A stretch of 64,000 nucleotides of DNA, taken from NCBI GenBank assembly GCA_036426205.1, contig CM071573.1, forward strand, positions 44,421,664-44,485,663. The letters are read 5' to 3'. The position numbers were made by a program, and so were the translations under genes. Below the pieces are notes generated by a model that had not been told where the DNA came from, made no database searches, and saw only the letters and a list, made by a program, of their open reading frames with translations. Below are positions 1 through 9,267 of the stretch, one piece after another (the first letter of the stretch is position 1; the number at the start of each line of letters is the position of its first letter). Origin of the DNA: Ascaphus truei. Lineage: Eukaryota > Chordata > Amphibia > Anura > Ascaphidae.

Positions 1-551
1 ACACACACACGTCTCAGTCCCGTGCGGCGCTCAGCGGCGCCCTTCTCGGGTGCAGGCCCCGCCCCCCCCGCAGTCCCGTACAGCTCCTTTCTCGGGCGCA
101 GCCCCGCCCCCCGCAGTTCCTACTGTGGGGGGGGGTGGTGTGGGTAGCGGGTGGGTGGGTGGGTGGTACGGGTGAGGGGGGTTGATGTGGTACGGGTGAG
201 GGGGGTTGGTGTGGTATGGGTGAGGGGGGTTGGGCTGCCCCCGGCCATCTGTTCCGCCGCTTAGTCCCGGACGGTTGCAGCGGGAGGCACCGGGGTGAGG
301 GAGGGGAGGCGGTGTGTGTGGTGCTGTGTGGAGGGGAGGCTGGAGGCACAGGGGTGTGAGGCGGCGGTTTGGGCGGGAGGTGGTGTGTGTATGGTGGTGT
401 GTGTGTGCGTGTGTGTGTGGCAGTTGGGTGAGGCGGCAGTTGGGTGACGTCATAGAGCTAAAAATCTGATTGGCTAGAGGCTGAGGACCAATCAGATTCA
501 CCGTATCTAGTACCAGACTCACAACATTCACTTTTATTATATATTGATATA
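1..551. repeat. Low-complexity GC-rich and TG/AC-rich tract
   Basis: The window opens with (AC)n. A C-rich stretch and G-rich (GGGT)n, GGTGAGGGGGGTT and TG-rich stretches follow to about 430. The sequence then turns AT-rich up to 551. The long proline- and histidine-rich minus-strand frames here are translations of this biased sequence; they show no domain and I do not call them genes. Confidence 0.8.
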
Positions 552-723
552 GATATAATCAGTGTTCGACAAACCTATACATTTGCACGCCCCGGGCGAG
601 TGGATTTAACATCGTGGCGAGCTCCTATTGGCCCAAGCAGCACACGTGTGGTACTAGGTGGTGAGTAGATTTTTTTGTTCGGCGAGTAGATTTTTTGGTG
701 ATTTGTCGACCACTGGATATAAT
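552..723. mobile_element. Short hAT-type MITE with perfect 8-bp target duplication
   Basis: The element itself is 560-715 (156 bp). It starts CAGTGTTCGACAAA and ends TTTGTCGACCACTG, which are inverted copies with one mismatch. It is flanked by the same 8 bases, GATATAAT, at 552-559 and 716-723. CAGTG ends plus an 8-bp duplication are the signature of hAT transposons. It has no coding capacity. A second copy lies at 47272-47428 in this window. Confidence 0.9.
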
Positions 724-2035
724 GATGGTTGATTATATTCATATTTTGAGGTGTGTGTTGGGGCATTGTGTTGCCTTTGTCACGGTGGGTGGTTGTTGGG
801 TAACCTTGCTAGGTGGAACTCAGTGGTACGGTAAAAGCCTGGTGGTGGCATGGATTGGCACATGGGCAGGGCTCATTGTGCTTTGGGTACCTGAGGTCTG
901 TGTGTGGCGCTATGTGCGACGCGGTGTGCGACACTGTGCGGTGTTGTACAGAACTGTGCAAACGGGGATATTCTGCACTAAATAACACAAACAGGGCTAG
1001 GAGTGTAATGGTTTCACCTAAATAACATCTCATAGCAAAGAGATGCAGGGGCTACATATCCAAATTTCCAGGCGCAAAATACAAAGGAACAAATACAACA
1101 GGAGGCACAGAGGAGTTTCTCTCCCATAAACATCAAGCTGTTGTTGCTGGGTAGCAAAACGCATTAACCTCTTCACTGCCGGGGGCCAATGGACACAATG
1201 AATTGTCATCTGTGTGTAGGTGCTTGGCGATTTTGTTTCATATTACCATTTTTGATGATTTAGCCTGTACATTTCTGATCTCCCACTTCCTTTCTTCATT
1301 GTCATGGTTCAAGAAAAAAATGGCGAATAAAAAATGGGGAATTAAAAAACGGGGGACGAAACCGTCTGTGTGCGGCCAACACAAATCACTGACGCAAACA
1401 CTTGGGGCAGATATCCCCAAGCAAAGTGCATCGCTACTTACAGACTTCTTGTGATGAATTCAAAGTAGATTTATTGTAGAAAAACAGCAACAGCGTTTCC
1501 GGTGCCGCATGGAGATTTCTTCCGGTGGGTTCCTCATTCTCAGACAATTTTATAACAATGAGAAACTGCTGTATGACATTGTGGTTTTGTGTGTGAAGCA
1601 TTTGCTGAACACGTTTGCATGTTAAGAAGTGGAGCGGTAATCGGTGCACAAGTGAAACCCGCGCGTTAGAGTTTCTGGAAATCATTCTGAAATAGTTCAA
1701 ATGTAGCCGTTAATTTGGTGAGCGCTTTTACGTCACGGCAAGTCCAACACAACATGCGGCGTGCGATTCAGGCGGTAAAGTTGTGGATTTTTTCCCTACA
1801 TTTTGGCTTAAATTTCCTTTTTTTTTCATCCTGATCAATTCTCCAGTATTTTTCTATTTTGGATAAACATTTGTTCTAAAACAGATTTTTCCCGGTTGCT
1901 CCTAAACTGCCGTGTCTTGAATTAAAAAGACGAAACACTGGAAATGCTGCAACCTGTATTTCTTTGGTTATCTGTACCCGTTTAAAGAAGTGTCCGTGCG
2001 GCATTTATAAAAAAAAAATATATTTTTTGTTTTAA
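724..2035. other. Non-coding stretch, no recognised feature
   Basis: I see no exon, RNA gene or clear transposon end here. Around 1161-1220 there is a frog-repeat-like fragment (ATTAACCTCTTCACTGCC), and the short frames at 1203-1454 and 1434-1700 have no recognisable similarity. The rest looks like ordinary AT-rich intergenic DNA. Confidence 0.5.
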
Positions 2036-2890
2036 TTTATGCAGCCTTTGATTACCTTTATTGAAAACGAATTACCTAAGCTGCCGATTGATTCATTCTC
2101 CCATGTTCAATCGGGAAAGATCCTGGTTCCCAGGGCTCACTAAATGGCTGCCTTGCAGTTTGAGTCAATCCTTCAATCAGTGTAACTCGCTGCTATACTT
2201 TATCCAGATATTACTAAGCTAACATTATCTATTGTTGCAGCTCAAACTGCTGGGAATATTGGCAACAAATGATCACAAATAGGAAAGTATTGCAAATATC
2301 TTGCACTGCTGGGGAGGTGGGCTAAAGCCTGCTATATATATATATATAACTTTTGCTCCTGCGCCCCCCTACTTTATGTCCTTCAATGCTCGACCGCCCG
2401 CCCCCACCCCCCTTCGCTCAGTGCGGCGTCAAATGACACGTGGGGTCATGTGACGTCACATGACCCCGTGCGTCCTTTGTCGCTATGGCAATGCGCGTGT
2501 GACGTCAGGTTGCATGACCCCGCTGTGTCATTTGATGCCACATTGCCATGGAGACGCTTCCAGACGCCGGCTGAAGCACGGTAAATTGAGGTTCCAGAGG
2601 CCTCACGCGATCCCCCGGCATTTCATTTTAATGCATTGGGGAAGAGCCCCCCCAGACAAAGCTCTCACCCCCCCCAGTTTGCACACCCTTGTGTTATAGA
2701 AATTAAAGAATGCGCATTAAATGAAAACTCATTAAAAATGGCATTATGGGTTGAATAAAAAAAATGTAGTAAGTATTATCTAAGACTGCAGACCTGTTTT
2801 TTGTTTTTTTTAACGCACATGGAGGATATGCATTGATTGCTCCTTTAACTAAGAGAATGTGTTGCATTGCTGAGGGCTTGTAGTATTGCA
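2036..2890 (-). repeat. Interspersed repeat family R1, copy interrupted by an insertion
   Basis: The blocks 2036-2340 and 2700-2890 together match, in reverse orientation, the repeat at 53680-54160 and the one at 29246-29630. Shared landmarks are AGTTTGAGCTGCAA-like, GATCATTTGTTGCCA-like and GCAGTGCAAGA-like segments and the AGCCTTTGATT end. The middle, 2341-2699, is a different GC-rich insert. The class is unknown; there is no coding content and no clear promoter boxes. Confidence 0.65.
2341..2699. repeat. GC-rich repeat inserted in R1, with a 26-bp perfect palindrome
   Basis: After a short (TA)n, this block carries CATGTGAC/GTCACATG-type sequence. It has the same flavour as 42730-42860 (GGCATCAAATGAC, CAACGTCACATGAC, GTTGCCAT), so it is probably a dispersed repeat. 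Positions 2442-2467 form a perfect palindrome centred on a full CRE, TGACGTCA. The 79-codon frame here looks accidental. Confidence 0.55.
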
Positions 2891-3159
2891 CCTTTCGTGT
2901 CTCTTGTATCTCAGCGTAGAGACCTTTTCAACTCGGAGCTGTTGACATCACCCTGGGACTGACTGATAAGCTGCCTTCCTGGAAGAAGATAAGAGCATAT
3001 TTCCATTCTAAGTGTGAAGACAGCTCCACACAATCAGGGGCGTAACACTGAGATTCAGGCTGAAGCTGGGGTCATAACACCACAGGGGAAAAGATGTCCT
3101 TCTACCGGTCCTTATAGACTATAGTGATAAAGATACACTCTAATAAATATTAGGCAATG

Positions 3160-3348
3160 TTATACTGCAGGGGCGGCCAACTCTAGTCCTCAAGACCCCC
3201 AAAAGGTCAGGTTTTCAGGATATCCCTGCTTCAGTGCAGGTGGCTCAATGAGAGGCTCAGTGAAGACTCAGCCTCTGACTGAGCCACCTGTCCCGAAGCA
3301 GGGACTGATTGAGCCCCCTGTGCTGAGTTGAGAATCCCTGTTACACTG
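3160..3348. mobile_element. hAT-type foldback MITE (GGCGGCCAACTC family), copy 1
   Basis: The element 3168-3340 starts CAGGGGCGGCCAACTC and ends GTTGAGAATCCCTG. The flanking octamers TTATACTG (3160-3167) and TTACACTG (3341-3348) match in 7 of 8 bases. The two halves are near-complementary around the GGTCAGGTTTTCAGGATATC and CCTGCTTCAG motifs. This is the most frequent repeat family in the window; other copies are at 6368, 11915, 12640, 16871, 47853, 48222 and 57583. Confidence 0.85.
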
Positions 3349-4624
3349 TATAAGATACTCATCCTGCAGAAGTTCCTTTACAAGGAAGAGAGCAGAAGAT
3401 AAAAATAGTTAGTGGCTGGAACTTCAGTTGAGAAATGTGTTTATTCTACTCCAAGCCGCCTTACGGGAATCTGATTGTAAAATATTAAACCCACACCCGA
3501 CTAGCACAAACATTTCATAGGGTGACAGTTACGGGCATATCATGGGAGTAAACAGCCGTGCTCAATAAATAAGAATGTTATTAACCCCGTTGATGCCAGC
3601 AATGAGCTGCTACGCACACCTAATGAGCGATGCTGTTCTGCAATGCGTGGCAGGCCTCTGCGGCTCTGAAGGGGTTAAACAAACCATACCCAGTTATCAG
3701 TTTTCATTTTCCCATTTATCTGTTTTGAAGTAATCCTTACGCAGCTGTTGTCAAGCAGATAAAAGGTCCATTTGTGCCCCCCAGAAACAGAAGCCCAATA
3801 CCATATGTAACGCAGACACACATATCTTTAACACAGAGGACAGAATATTAGAGTGATTCCAATCTGCAGAGATCTGTGATTAGTGATAAGGTCGTTAGTA
3901 ATACACTTGTTATTTAGAAAGAAGGCACCAACATATGCTGCAGAGCAGTACAATGTGAGGTGAGACACAATATGACATTGAAATGGTGAGGAGGCGCTTG
4001 ACACAAGGCGTTCTACGGTGCAATGTGGGATATAGGCCGTCACTCTTCATGCCCTGTGACTTCTTGACTTGAGAAACTGGGCAGACAGATAAGGGGTCGC
4101 TAAAATGGTTCTTCTAAATGATATATTCCTTCAAAGGATTACTTAGAAACTAGGAGTCTAGGGTGGGGGTACATGAAACACAAGGGCAGTTTGTAAGAGA
4201 AATATTCTCCTTGATGCTGGAAGCAGGAGGGGACATTGAAAGGGAGAGAACTCGGCAACACAGTTTTCCTCCATAGAACGAGAAAATAAGGGCTATTGAT
4301 GAAAACATAAAAGACTTGAAAAGATCAATAGAAAGGCAGCCTGAGGGCGCCGCCCTGACATGTGATTTCACCATATGGTGTTTTCTCAGCACGAGTTGTC
4401 ACAACAAGGACCCATGACACCCTTTCCGTTTACGGAACACTAAAGAAACGTCTGGAATATTATAGCCCAGAGGCTCCCACAGTAAAATCAGCATTATCTC
4501 TGTTACTAGTGATCTGGGGCTGTCACTGTCAGAGGAGCTGGGAGCCAGGTTGGAGCTTCTGGACCGAAAGTGATCATCCATTATTAGAGATTGGGGGGCC
4601 ACTGATGGTGGGAATGAGAGGAAC
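3349..4624. other. Non-coding stretch, no recognised gene
   Basis: This is intergenic DNA. At about 3580-3680 there is a short inverted-repeat-flanked segment (TTAACCCCGTTGATGCC ... GAAGGGGTTAA) of the kind common in frog genomes. The reading frames at 3828-4043, 4150-4392, 4362-4637 and 4399-4602 overlap on both strands and show no recognisable protein. Confidence 0.5.
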
Positions 4625-5040
4625 TGTCTTCCAATGAGTGAGACACTCTCCTAATGAGTGACACTGCCTTCCAATGAGTGAGACACTCTCCTAATGAGGA
4701 ACCCTGCTTCCAATGAGTGAGACACTCTCCTAATGAGTGACACTGCCTTCCAATGAGTGAGACACTCTCCTAATGAGTGACACTGCCTTCCAATGAGTGA
4801 GACACTCTCCTAATGAGTGACACTGCCTTCCAATGAGTGAGACACTCTCCTAATGAGTGACACTGCCTTCCAATGAGTGAGACACTCTCCTAATGAGTGA
4901 CTCTGCCTTCCAATGAGTAAGACTCATTTCTGATGAGTAACACTGCCTTTCTACAAGTGGGACTCACTTCTTATTAGTGACTCTGCCTCCCTATGAGTAA
5001 GACTCACACTACCTCCAATGAGTGACACATTGCTAATTAG
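4625..5040. repeat. 40-bp minisatellite built of two related 20-bp halves
   Basis: The unit is GAGTGAGACACTCTCCTAAT followed by GAGTGACACTGCCTTCCAAT. About six to seven copies are nearly identical up to about 4915. The remainder (to about 5040) decays, with CTCATTTCTGATGAGTAA-like variants. The two halves share GAGTGA(GA)CACT, so the 40-mer probably arose by duplication of a 20-mer followed by expansion of the pair. Confidence 0.9.
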
Positions 5041-6359
5041 TTAGACTACTTTCTCATAAAACACAAATCTCGACTTGAACAGGCAGATTAGTCAACCAAT
5101 ATGTATTCTAACTCTCATGTATTCTAAATACTATTTTTCTATTCAGAACCTAAACCCTGACCCTTAAGAAATCACGTGCTGTATATTTCAATGGTATTTG
5201 GTGTTGTGAGTTCTTACTTTTAGGCCTAAATTTAAAAAATATATTAAACATGCTACAAATTAGGAAACACACTTTGTTTTAGGTACAAGTAAAAAAGATT
5301 GTATATCTCTGAATATTTGCACTTTGTATATTATACTGTAATCAAAGCTTAGTATACATTGCTAAGTTGACGTGCACATCTCTCTGGTGCTGAAGGGGTT
5401 AGTGCTGGTTAGTGAGACAGTTCTAAGCTCCAGACACAGAGAGTGTCAGACTACTCGCTCTGCGGTGACACCGAACAGTCCCCTTCTCCTACAAATAGAA
5501 ACAGGAACATTGATTCCACAAGGTGAAATAGGCACTTTTTTACTCCTGATTCCAAGCACATTGCCGGGACCTCATCCTTCCAAAATTACTTTGCTATGAC
5601 TTTTTGGTGTGATCCTATAGGGCACCTGCCCTGGTCCCTGCCCCAATATATCGAACTCCAGACGATCCATCCCATACCAAGTACACATCTATTTCATTTA
5701 CTAAGGAGAGATGAGGGTCTCAGACAGGGGAAGGGAGATGCAGAGTAAAAAGATAAGGAGAGAGGGCGATATGTTCGTTAAGGATATCCCTACCTTATAC
5801 TTACATAGTTATATACATACAGACATATAATGTAATAACATTTCACATTGCAATAAATAATGGATCCTGGCATCCTAAACAGATAATGGATATAAAATTA
5901 CAACAAATACTCCAGGTTTAAATAAGCAACTGCGATGGGGAAATTATGTTTTCCTCCCAGTCTATATCCAGCACCACTCCTAATAATTTAGTAATCACTA
6001 TATGGGGTTAATGTCTAAAAAGAAGTTGCAAGGGATTAGTTCCCCACAAGACTCCCCTGAGGCCTAGACATGCTTTTTAAGTTCCTCACTGAAGTGGGTT
6101 AAGTAAAAAGTGCTCCAGTTTGCATTTTAGATGCTGTACTTGATTTTCTCCAGAACGTAATTAAACCACAATGCTTATTTGTGAGAAACACAGACACGTC
6201 AATGATAACCAGTGTATAACGTCTGGAAAAGATAGCCCTAAATATCCCAGGCAGGAAACAAATAAAATAATGTCTGGACATGTTTACAGAGCTAAGGACT
6301 CGGAACGCAGAATGAAACCATACAGTCCTATAACCAAGTCCAGTCTATAGCTTGGGAGC
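5041..6359. other. Non-coding stretch, no recognised feature
   Basis: This is AT-rich intergenic DNA. The small frames at 5372-5599 and 6099-6281 lack recognisable domains. No transposon ends with target duplications were found. Confidence 0.5.
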
Positions 6360-6535
6360 AAATAGGCCAGGGGCGGCCAACTCCTGTCCTCAGGGGCCAC
6401 CAACAGGTCAGGTTTTCAGGATATCCCTGATTCAGCACTGGTTGCTCAATCACCTGTCAGTCGAAGACTGCACCACCTGTGCTCAAGCGGATAGCTCCTG
6501 AAAACCTGACCTGGTTTGGGGCCCCTGAAATAGGC
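6360..6535. mobile_element. hAT-type foldback MITE (GGCGGCCAACTC family), copy 2, perfect TSD
   Basis: The element 6368-6527 runs from CAGGGGCGGCCAACTCC to GGGGCCCCTG. The octamer AAATAGGC occurs immediately before it (6360-6367) and after it (6528-6535), a perfect hAT-style 8-bp duplication. It shares the GGTCAGGTTTTCAGGATATC core with the other copies. Confidence 0.9.
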
Positions 6536-6857
6536 AGACAATATTTGTTCAATATACCAGAGGCAGTGATCGACTGAAAACCACATTAATTTAAATTGGG
6601 GGTTTAAATGTTCTGCTTGTGGCTTCGTCAAATATAAGACACAGGGGCGTATTCACTAAACTTCGATAAGTTCATTGTAACATCGATTGGGGTGGCATGT
6701 TCCTACCGAATGGTATGACATTTGTGTAAAAACGGTATTCACTAAGAAAAATCGGATTATTTTAGCGTTTGGTAAAAAAATGCCATACTGCACTAGTTTG
6801 TATTTGCTTAATGAGCTAAATGAACTTAACATTCGATTTCATTCTTGCAGTCTGTAA

Positions 6858-7185
6858 GAGCTGCACAGAGAGAAGCTGCATCTCCCTGCACGGAGAGAAG
6901 CTGCATCTCCCTGCACAGCTCTTACAGGTGATCTCCCTGCACAGAGAGAAGCTGCATCTCCTTGCACAGTGCTTACAGGCGATCTCCCTGCACAGAGATA
7001 AGCTGCATCTCCCTGCACAGCCCTTACAGGCGATCTCCCTGCACAGAGAGAAGCTGCATCTCCCTGCTCAGCGCTTACAGGCGATCTCCCTGCATAGAGA
7101 TAAGCTGCACCTCCCTGCACAGCTCTTACAGGCGATCTCCCTGCACAGAGATAAGCTGCACCTCCCTGCACAGCTCTTATAGGCG
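6858..7185. repeat. 51-bp minisatellite (CTCCCTGCACAGAGA...TTACAGGCGAT)
   Basis: About six tandem copies of a 51-bp unit contain CTCCCTGCACAGAGA, AGCTGCATCTCCCTGCACAG and CTTACAGGCGAT. Because 51 is divisible by three, frames on both strands stay open for 60-120 codons with 17-residue periodicity. These are artefacts, not genes. A single further unit lies at 7577-7640, separated by the 7186-7576 insertion. Confidence 0.9.
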
Positions 7186-7576
7186 ATCTGGAAAATAGCT
7201 GAAGCGCTCAAATGCAGGTATATCTCAAAATGATAATAAGCCAGACCACTGTACCAGGGTACTAACAATTGATATAGTACCTATTGTGTCATATAATGGG
7301 TACTATCCTCCTGAAGACAGGTGGTGTGTGGTGCATAACTGAGTCGCTCTGTTATGACGTCATCAGGGTCTGATTTTTGCCGCGAAATGGCCCACAGGTA
7401 AGAGGGTATATAATGGATGTTATCACATTGTGTTTTATCCTTGAAAAAGAACGCTGCGACGTTCGAAATGCATTGGATGGGTCTTTTGCCACATTAAAGT
7501 GCCCTTTTAATCATTTTTTTGTCCTGGTTTCTTCCTGCTCCGTTTATGCTGGTGCGCTTTTTGGTCTCCCTTTTCC
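7186..7576 (+). mobile_element. Insertion splitting the 51-bp array, with hammerhead-like hairpin
   Basis: This block interrupts the minisatellite, since a 51-bp unit resumes at 7577. At 7439-7471 it has CTTGAAAAA, the stem GAACG (7449-7453) pairing with CGTTC (7460-7464), then GAAA (7465-7468). An AT-rich tail ends in ACATTAAAGTGCCCTTTT. The arrangement resembles the small retroelement remnants also seen at 14015, 19194, 20611 and 34695. The family assignment (Penelope-like) is inference. Confidence 0.4.
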
Positions 7577-7640
7577 TTATAGGCGATCTCCCTGCACAGA
7601 GAAAAGCTGCATCTCACTGCACAGCCCTTACAGGCGATCG

Positions 7641-7945
7641 TGCTGTTTTAATTTTAATAACATAGTATTGAAGCAGGGTGTCTCCGGAGCTGAACCGCAT
7701 TCATTTCAGGTCCAGGGACACCCTGCTTCCCGAGATACAGGTCTCCGTAGGGGGTGCCGGTATCTCCAGCAAATTTAAGTGTCCAGCATCACGGCCTACG
7801 TGAGCTGGACATTGAAACTTGCAGGAGATACCAGCACCCCATGCTGGGGCCTGTACCTCGGGATGTAGGGTTTCCCGGACCTGAAATTCAGCTCCGGAGA
7901 CCCCCTGCTTCCATACTATGTTATTAAAATGTAAATTAAAACAGA
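7641..7945. mobile_element. Palindromic MITE family R3, copy A
   Basis: The left arm (TATTGAAGCAGGGTGTCTCC, then GGAGCTGAA) is mirrored by the right arm (TTCAGCTCCGGAGACCCC, then CTGCTTCCATA). The outer arms TTTTAATAACATAGTA and TACTATGTTATTAAAA also pair. The two halves of the interior are complementary around GGTATCTCC/GGAGATACC. There is no protein. Other members are at 8386-8476, 18308-18660 and probably 41885-42150 and 47035-47105. Confidence 0.75.
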
Positions 7946-7948
7946 GCT

Positions 7949-8368
7949 TCATTACCTTAGTGGCTAACCGCTAAGGTAATAAAGAGGTTAAATAGCTGTA
8001 GCCGGTTTGTTGGGGTTAGAGGGGATGGGTGAAGGTTGTAGTTGCCCAATTGTGGGTGTTTAGGCCTACGGAGAGGCATTAACCCCTCCCTTACCTTAGC
8101 GATTACAACCGCTAAGGTAATAAAGGGGTTAACCCCGCCTGCGAGGCCTAACCAACCACAATGGGGCAACAATGAAGGTGGTATTTGGCCTGTGTGGGTG
8201 TTTAGGCCTCCGGGATGGGTAGTGGGAGGGATTAACCCCTTCATTACTTTAGCGGTTACTACCTGGTGCAACTACAACCTTCACCTACCTCCTCTACCAC
8301 CAGAAACCGGCAATGCTATTTAACCCCTTCATTAACTTAGTGGCTAGCTACTAAAGTAATGAAGGTCG
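7949..8368. repeat. Cluster of four TTAGCGGTTA/CTAAGGTAAT palindromes
   Basis: Near-perfect palindromes of the form ATTACCTTAG-TGGCTAACC-CTAAGGTAAT occur at about 7952-7984, 8088-8122, 8240-8262 and 8328-8366. Each is next to TTAACCCCTTCATTA-type sequence. Open frames on both strands (to 104 codons) come from this symmetry. The spacing of about 100-150 bp suggests tandem amplification of a palindromic unit. Confidence 0.65.
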
Positions 8369-8385
8369 CCTGTTACTTTATTTTT

Positions 8386-8476
8386 ATTACATACGTTTGA
8401 AGCCGGGCGTCTCCGGAGCTGAAATGAATGCTGGTCCGCTCCGGAGACCCCCGGCTTCAATCCTATCTAGTAAAAA
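8386..8476. mobile_element. Palindromic MITE family R3, short copy C
   Basis: A 91-bp hairpin. TTTGAAGCCGGGCGTCTCC, then GGAGCTGAA, pairs with the GCTCCGGAGACCCCCGGCTT segment, then CAA. It has the same ends as the 7641-7945 element but lacks the interior. Confidence 0.65.
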
Positions 8477-8805
8477 TAAAAGAAACTCTGTCTGATGCAA
8501 AACAAGGATCCGAGCTCGACCAGCCTTTAGGTGATGATAAAAAAAGGCAAGTATTTAACCCGCGATTTACACATCGGAGCTTTGTGAATAGCAATTACTG
8601 GAAATAAATGCGAGTTTGGGCATTTTTTGAAGTACCGCACGGCTTGTCATAGCAAGATTGCTAACGATCGTTAGAAAGCCGTTTACAAGAGATTTTGCCA
8701 TGTTATGGATGCTTTGTGAATAGCTACACATGCAAAATCGCTTATAAAGTGCACCTAACCAGCGTTAAGTCACTTATCGAAGGTTAGTGAATAGGCACCT
8801 TAGGC

Positions 8806-9171
8806 CCAGATCCACAAACGGTGCAAAGCGTTAGCACTCCTATTTATTTGATCATGATAATAAATGCATGCTAAACCTTAGCACTGTTTTGAGGGTTTTC
8901 TTACAAATGAAGCGCATGATTTGCTTAAGGAGGTGTACATCAACTCAGAACTCAGTCTTATTAAAGGTAAGAAAATAAAACACAATGACAGACACAGAAC
9001 TTGATACATTCCATTATATGTGTGTGTATATGAATTCCTTCTATTACCAGTCCCACTATTATAAAGCGATGTAAATCAGGTGCAAAGTATCTTGATGAAT
9101 GGTTCGTAAAATGCTTTATGATCTCGCACTGCTTAGTATATGGCTGCAAATTACCCCTGCTCAACTTCTCA
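8806..9171. other. Intergenic stretch with repeat-like start, no gene
   Basis: AGGCCCAGATCCACAAA near 8803 recurs in related form at about 60933, so it is probably dispersed. The remainder is unclassified. The short minus-strand frame at 8961-9164 has no recognisable similarity. Confidence 0.4.
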
Positions 9172-9221
9172 TATATATATATATATTATTATATATATAT
9201 ATAATATTTTAAATAATATAT

Positions 9222-9262
<41 letters not shown>
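9172..9262. repeat. (AT)n microsatellite
   Basis: Nearly pure AT dinucleotides with a few interruptions such as TAATATTTTAAATA. Confidence 0.95.

Positions 9263-9267
<5 letters not shown>

Larger units (their letters stand above)
6649..8805. mobile_element. Composite element nest enclosed by inverted ends (GTATTCACTAA...TTAGTGAATAG)
   Basis: The left end, ATTCACTAAACTTCGATAAG (about 6652), is matched in inverted form by CTTATCGAAGGTTAGTGAAT near 8773-8792. Internal sequence near both ends (GTGAATAG, AAATCG, GATAAG words) also mirrors. Between them lie a 51-bp minisatellite, a fragment with a hammerhead-like hairpin, a palindromic MITE and a cluster of CTAAGGTAATGAAGGGG palindromes. I infer one older non-autonomous transposon that expanded internally and was then hit by other elements. 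Confidence 0.55.

Noticed and set aside
14..531. Proline/histidine-rich minus-strand frames of 111 and 166 codons
   Set aside because: They are translations of TG- and G-rich low-complexity sequence and show no domain or splice context.
2442..2467. CRISPR-like or bacterial operator interpretation of short palindromes
   Set aside because: The window is vertebrate; repeats lack uniform spacers and are explained by transposon families.
6820..7198. Leucine/histidine-rich repeat 'proteins' on both strands
   Set aside because: They come from the 51-bp tandem repeat, whose length is a multiple of three, so every frame without a stop stays open.
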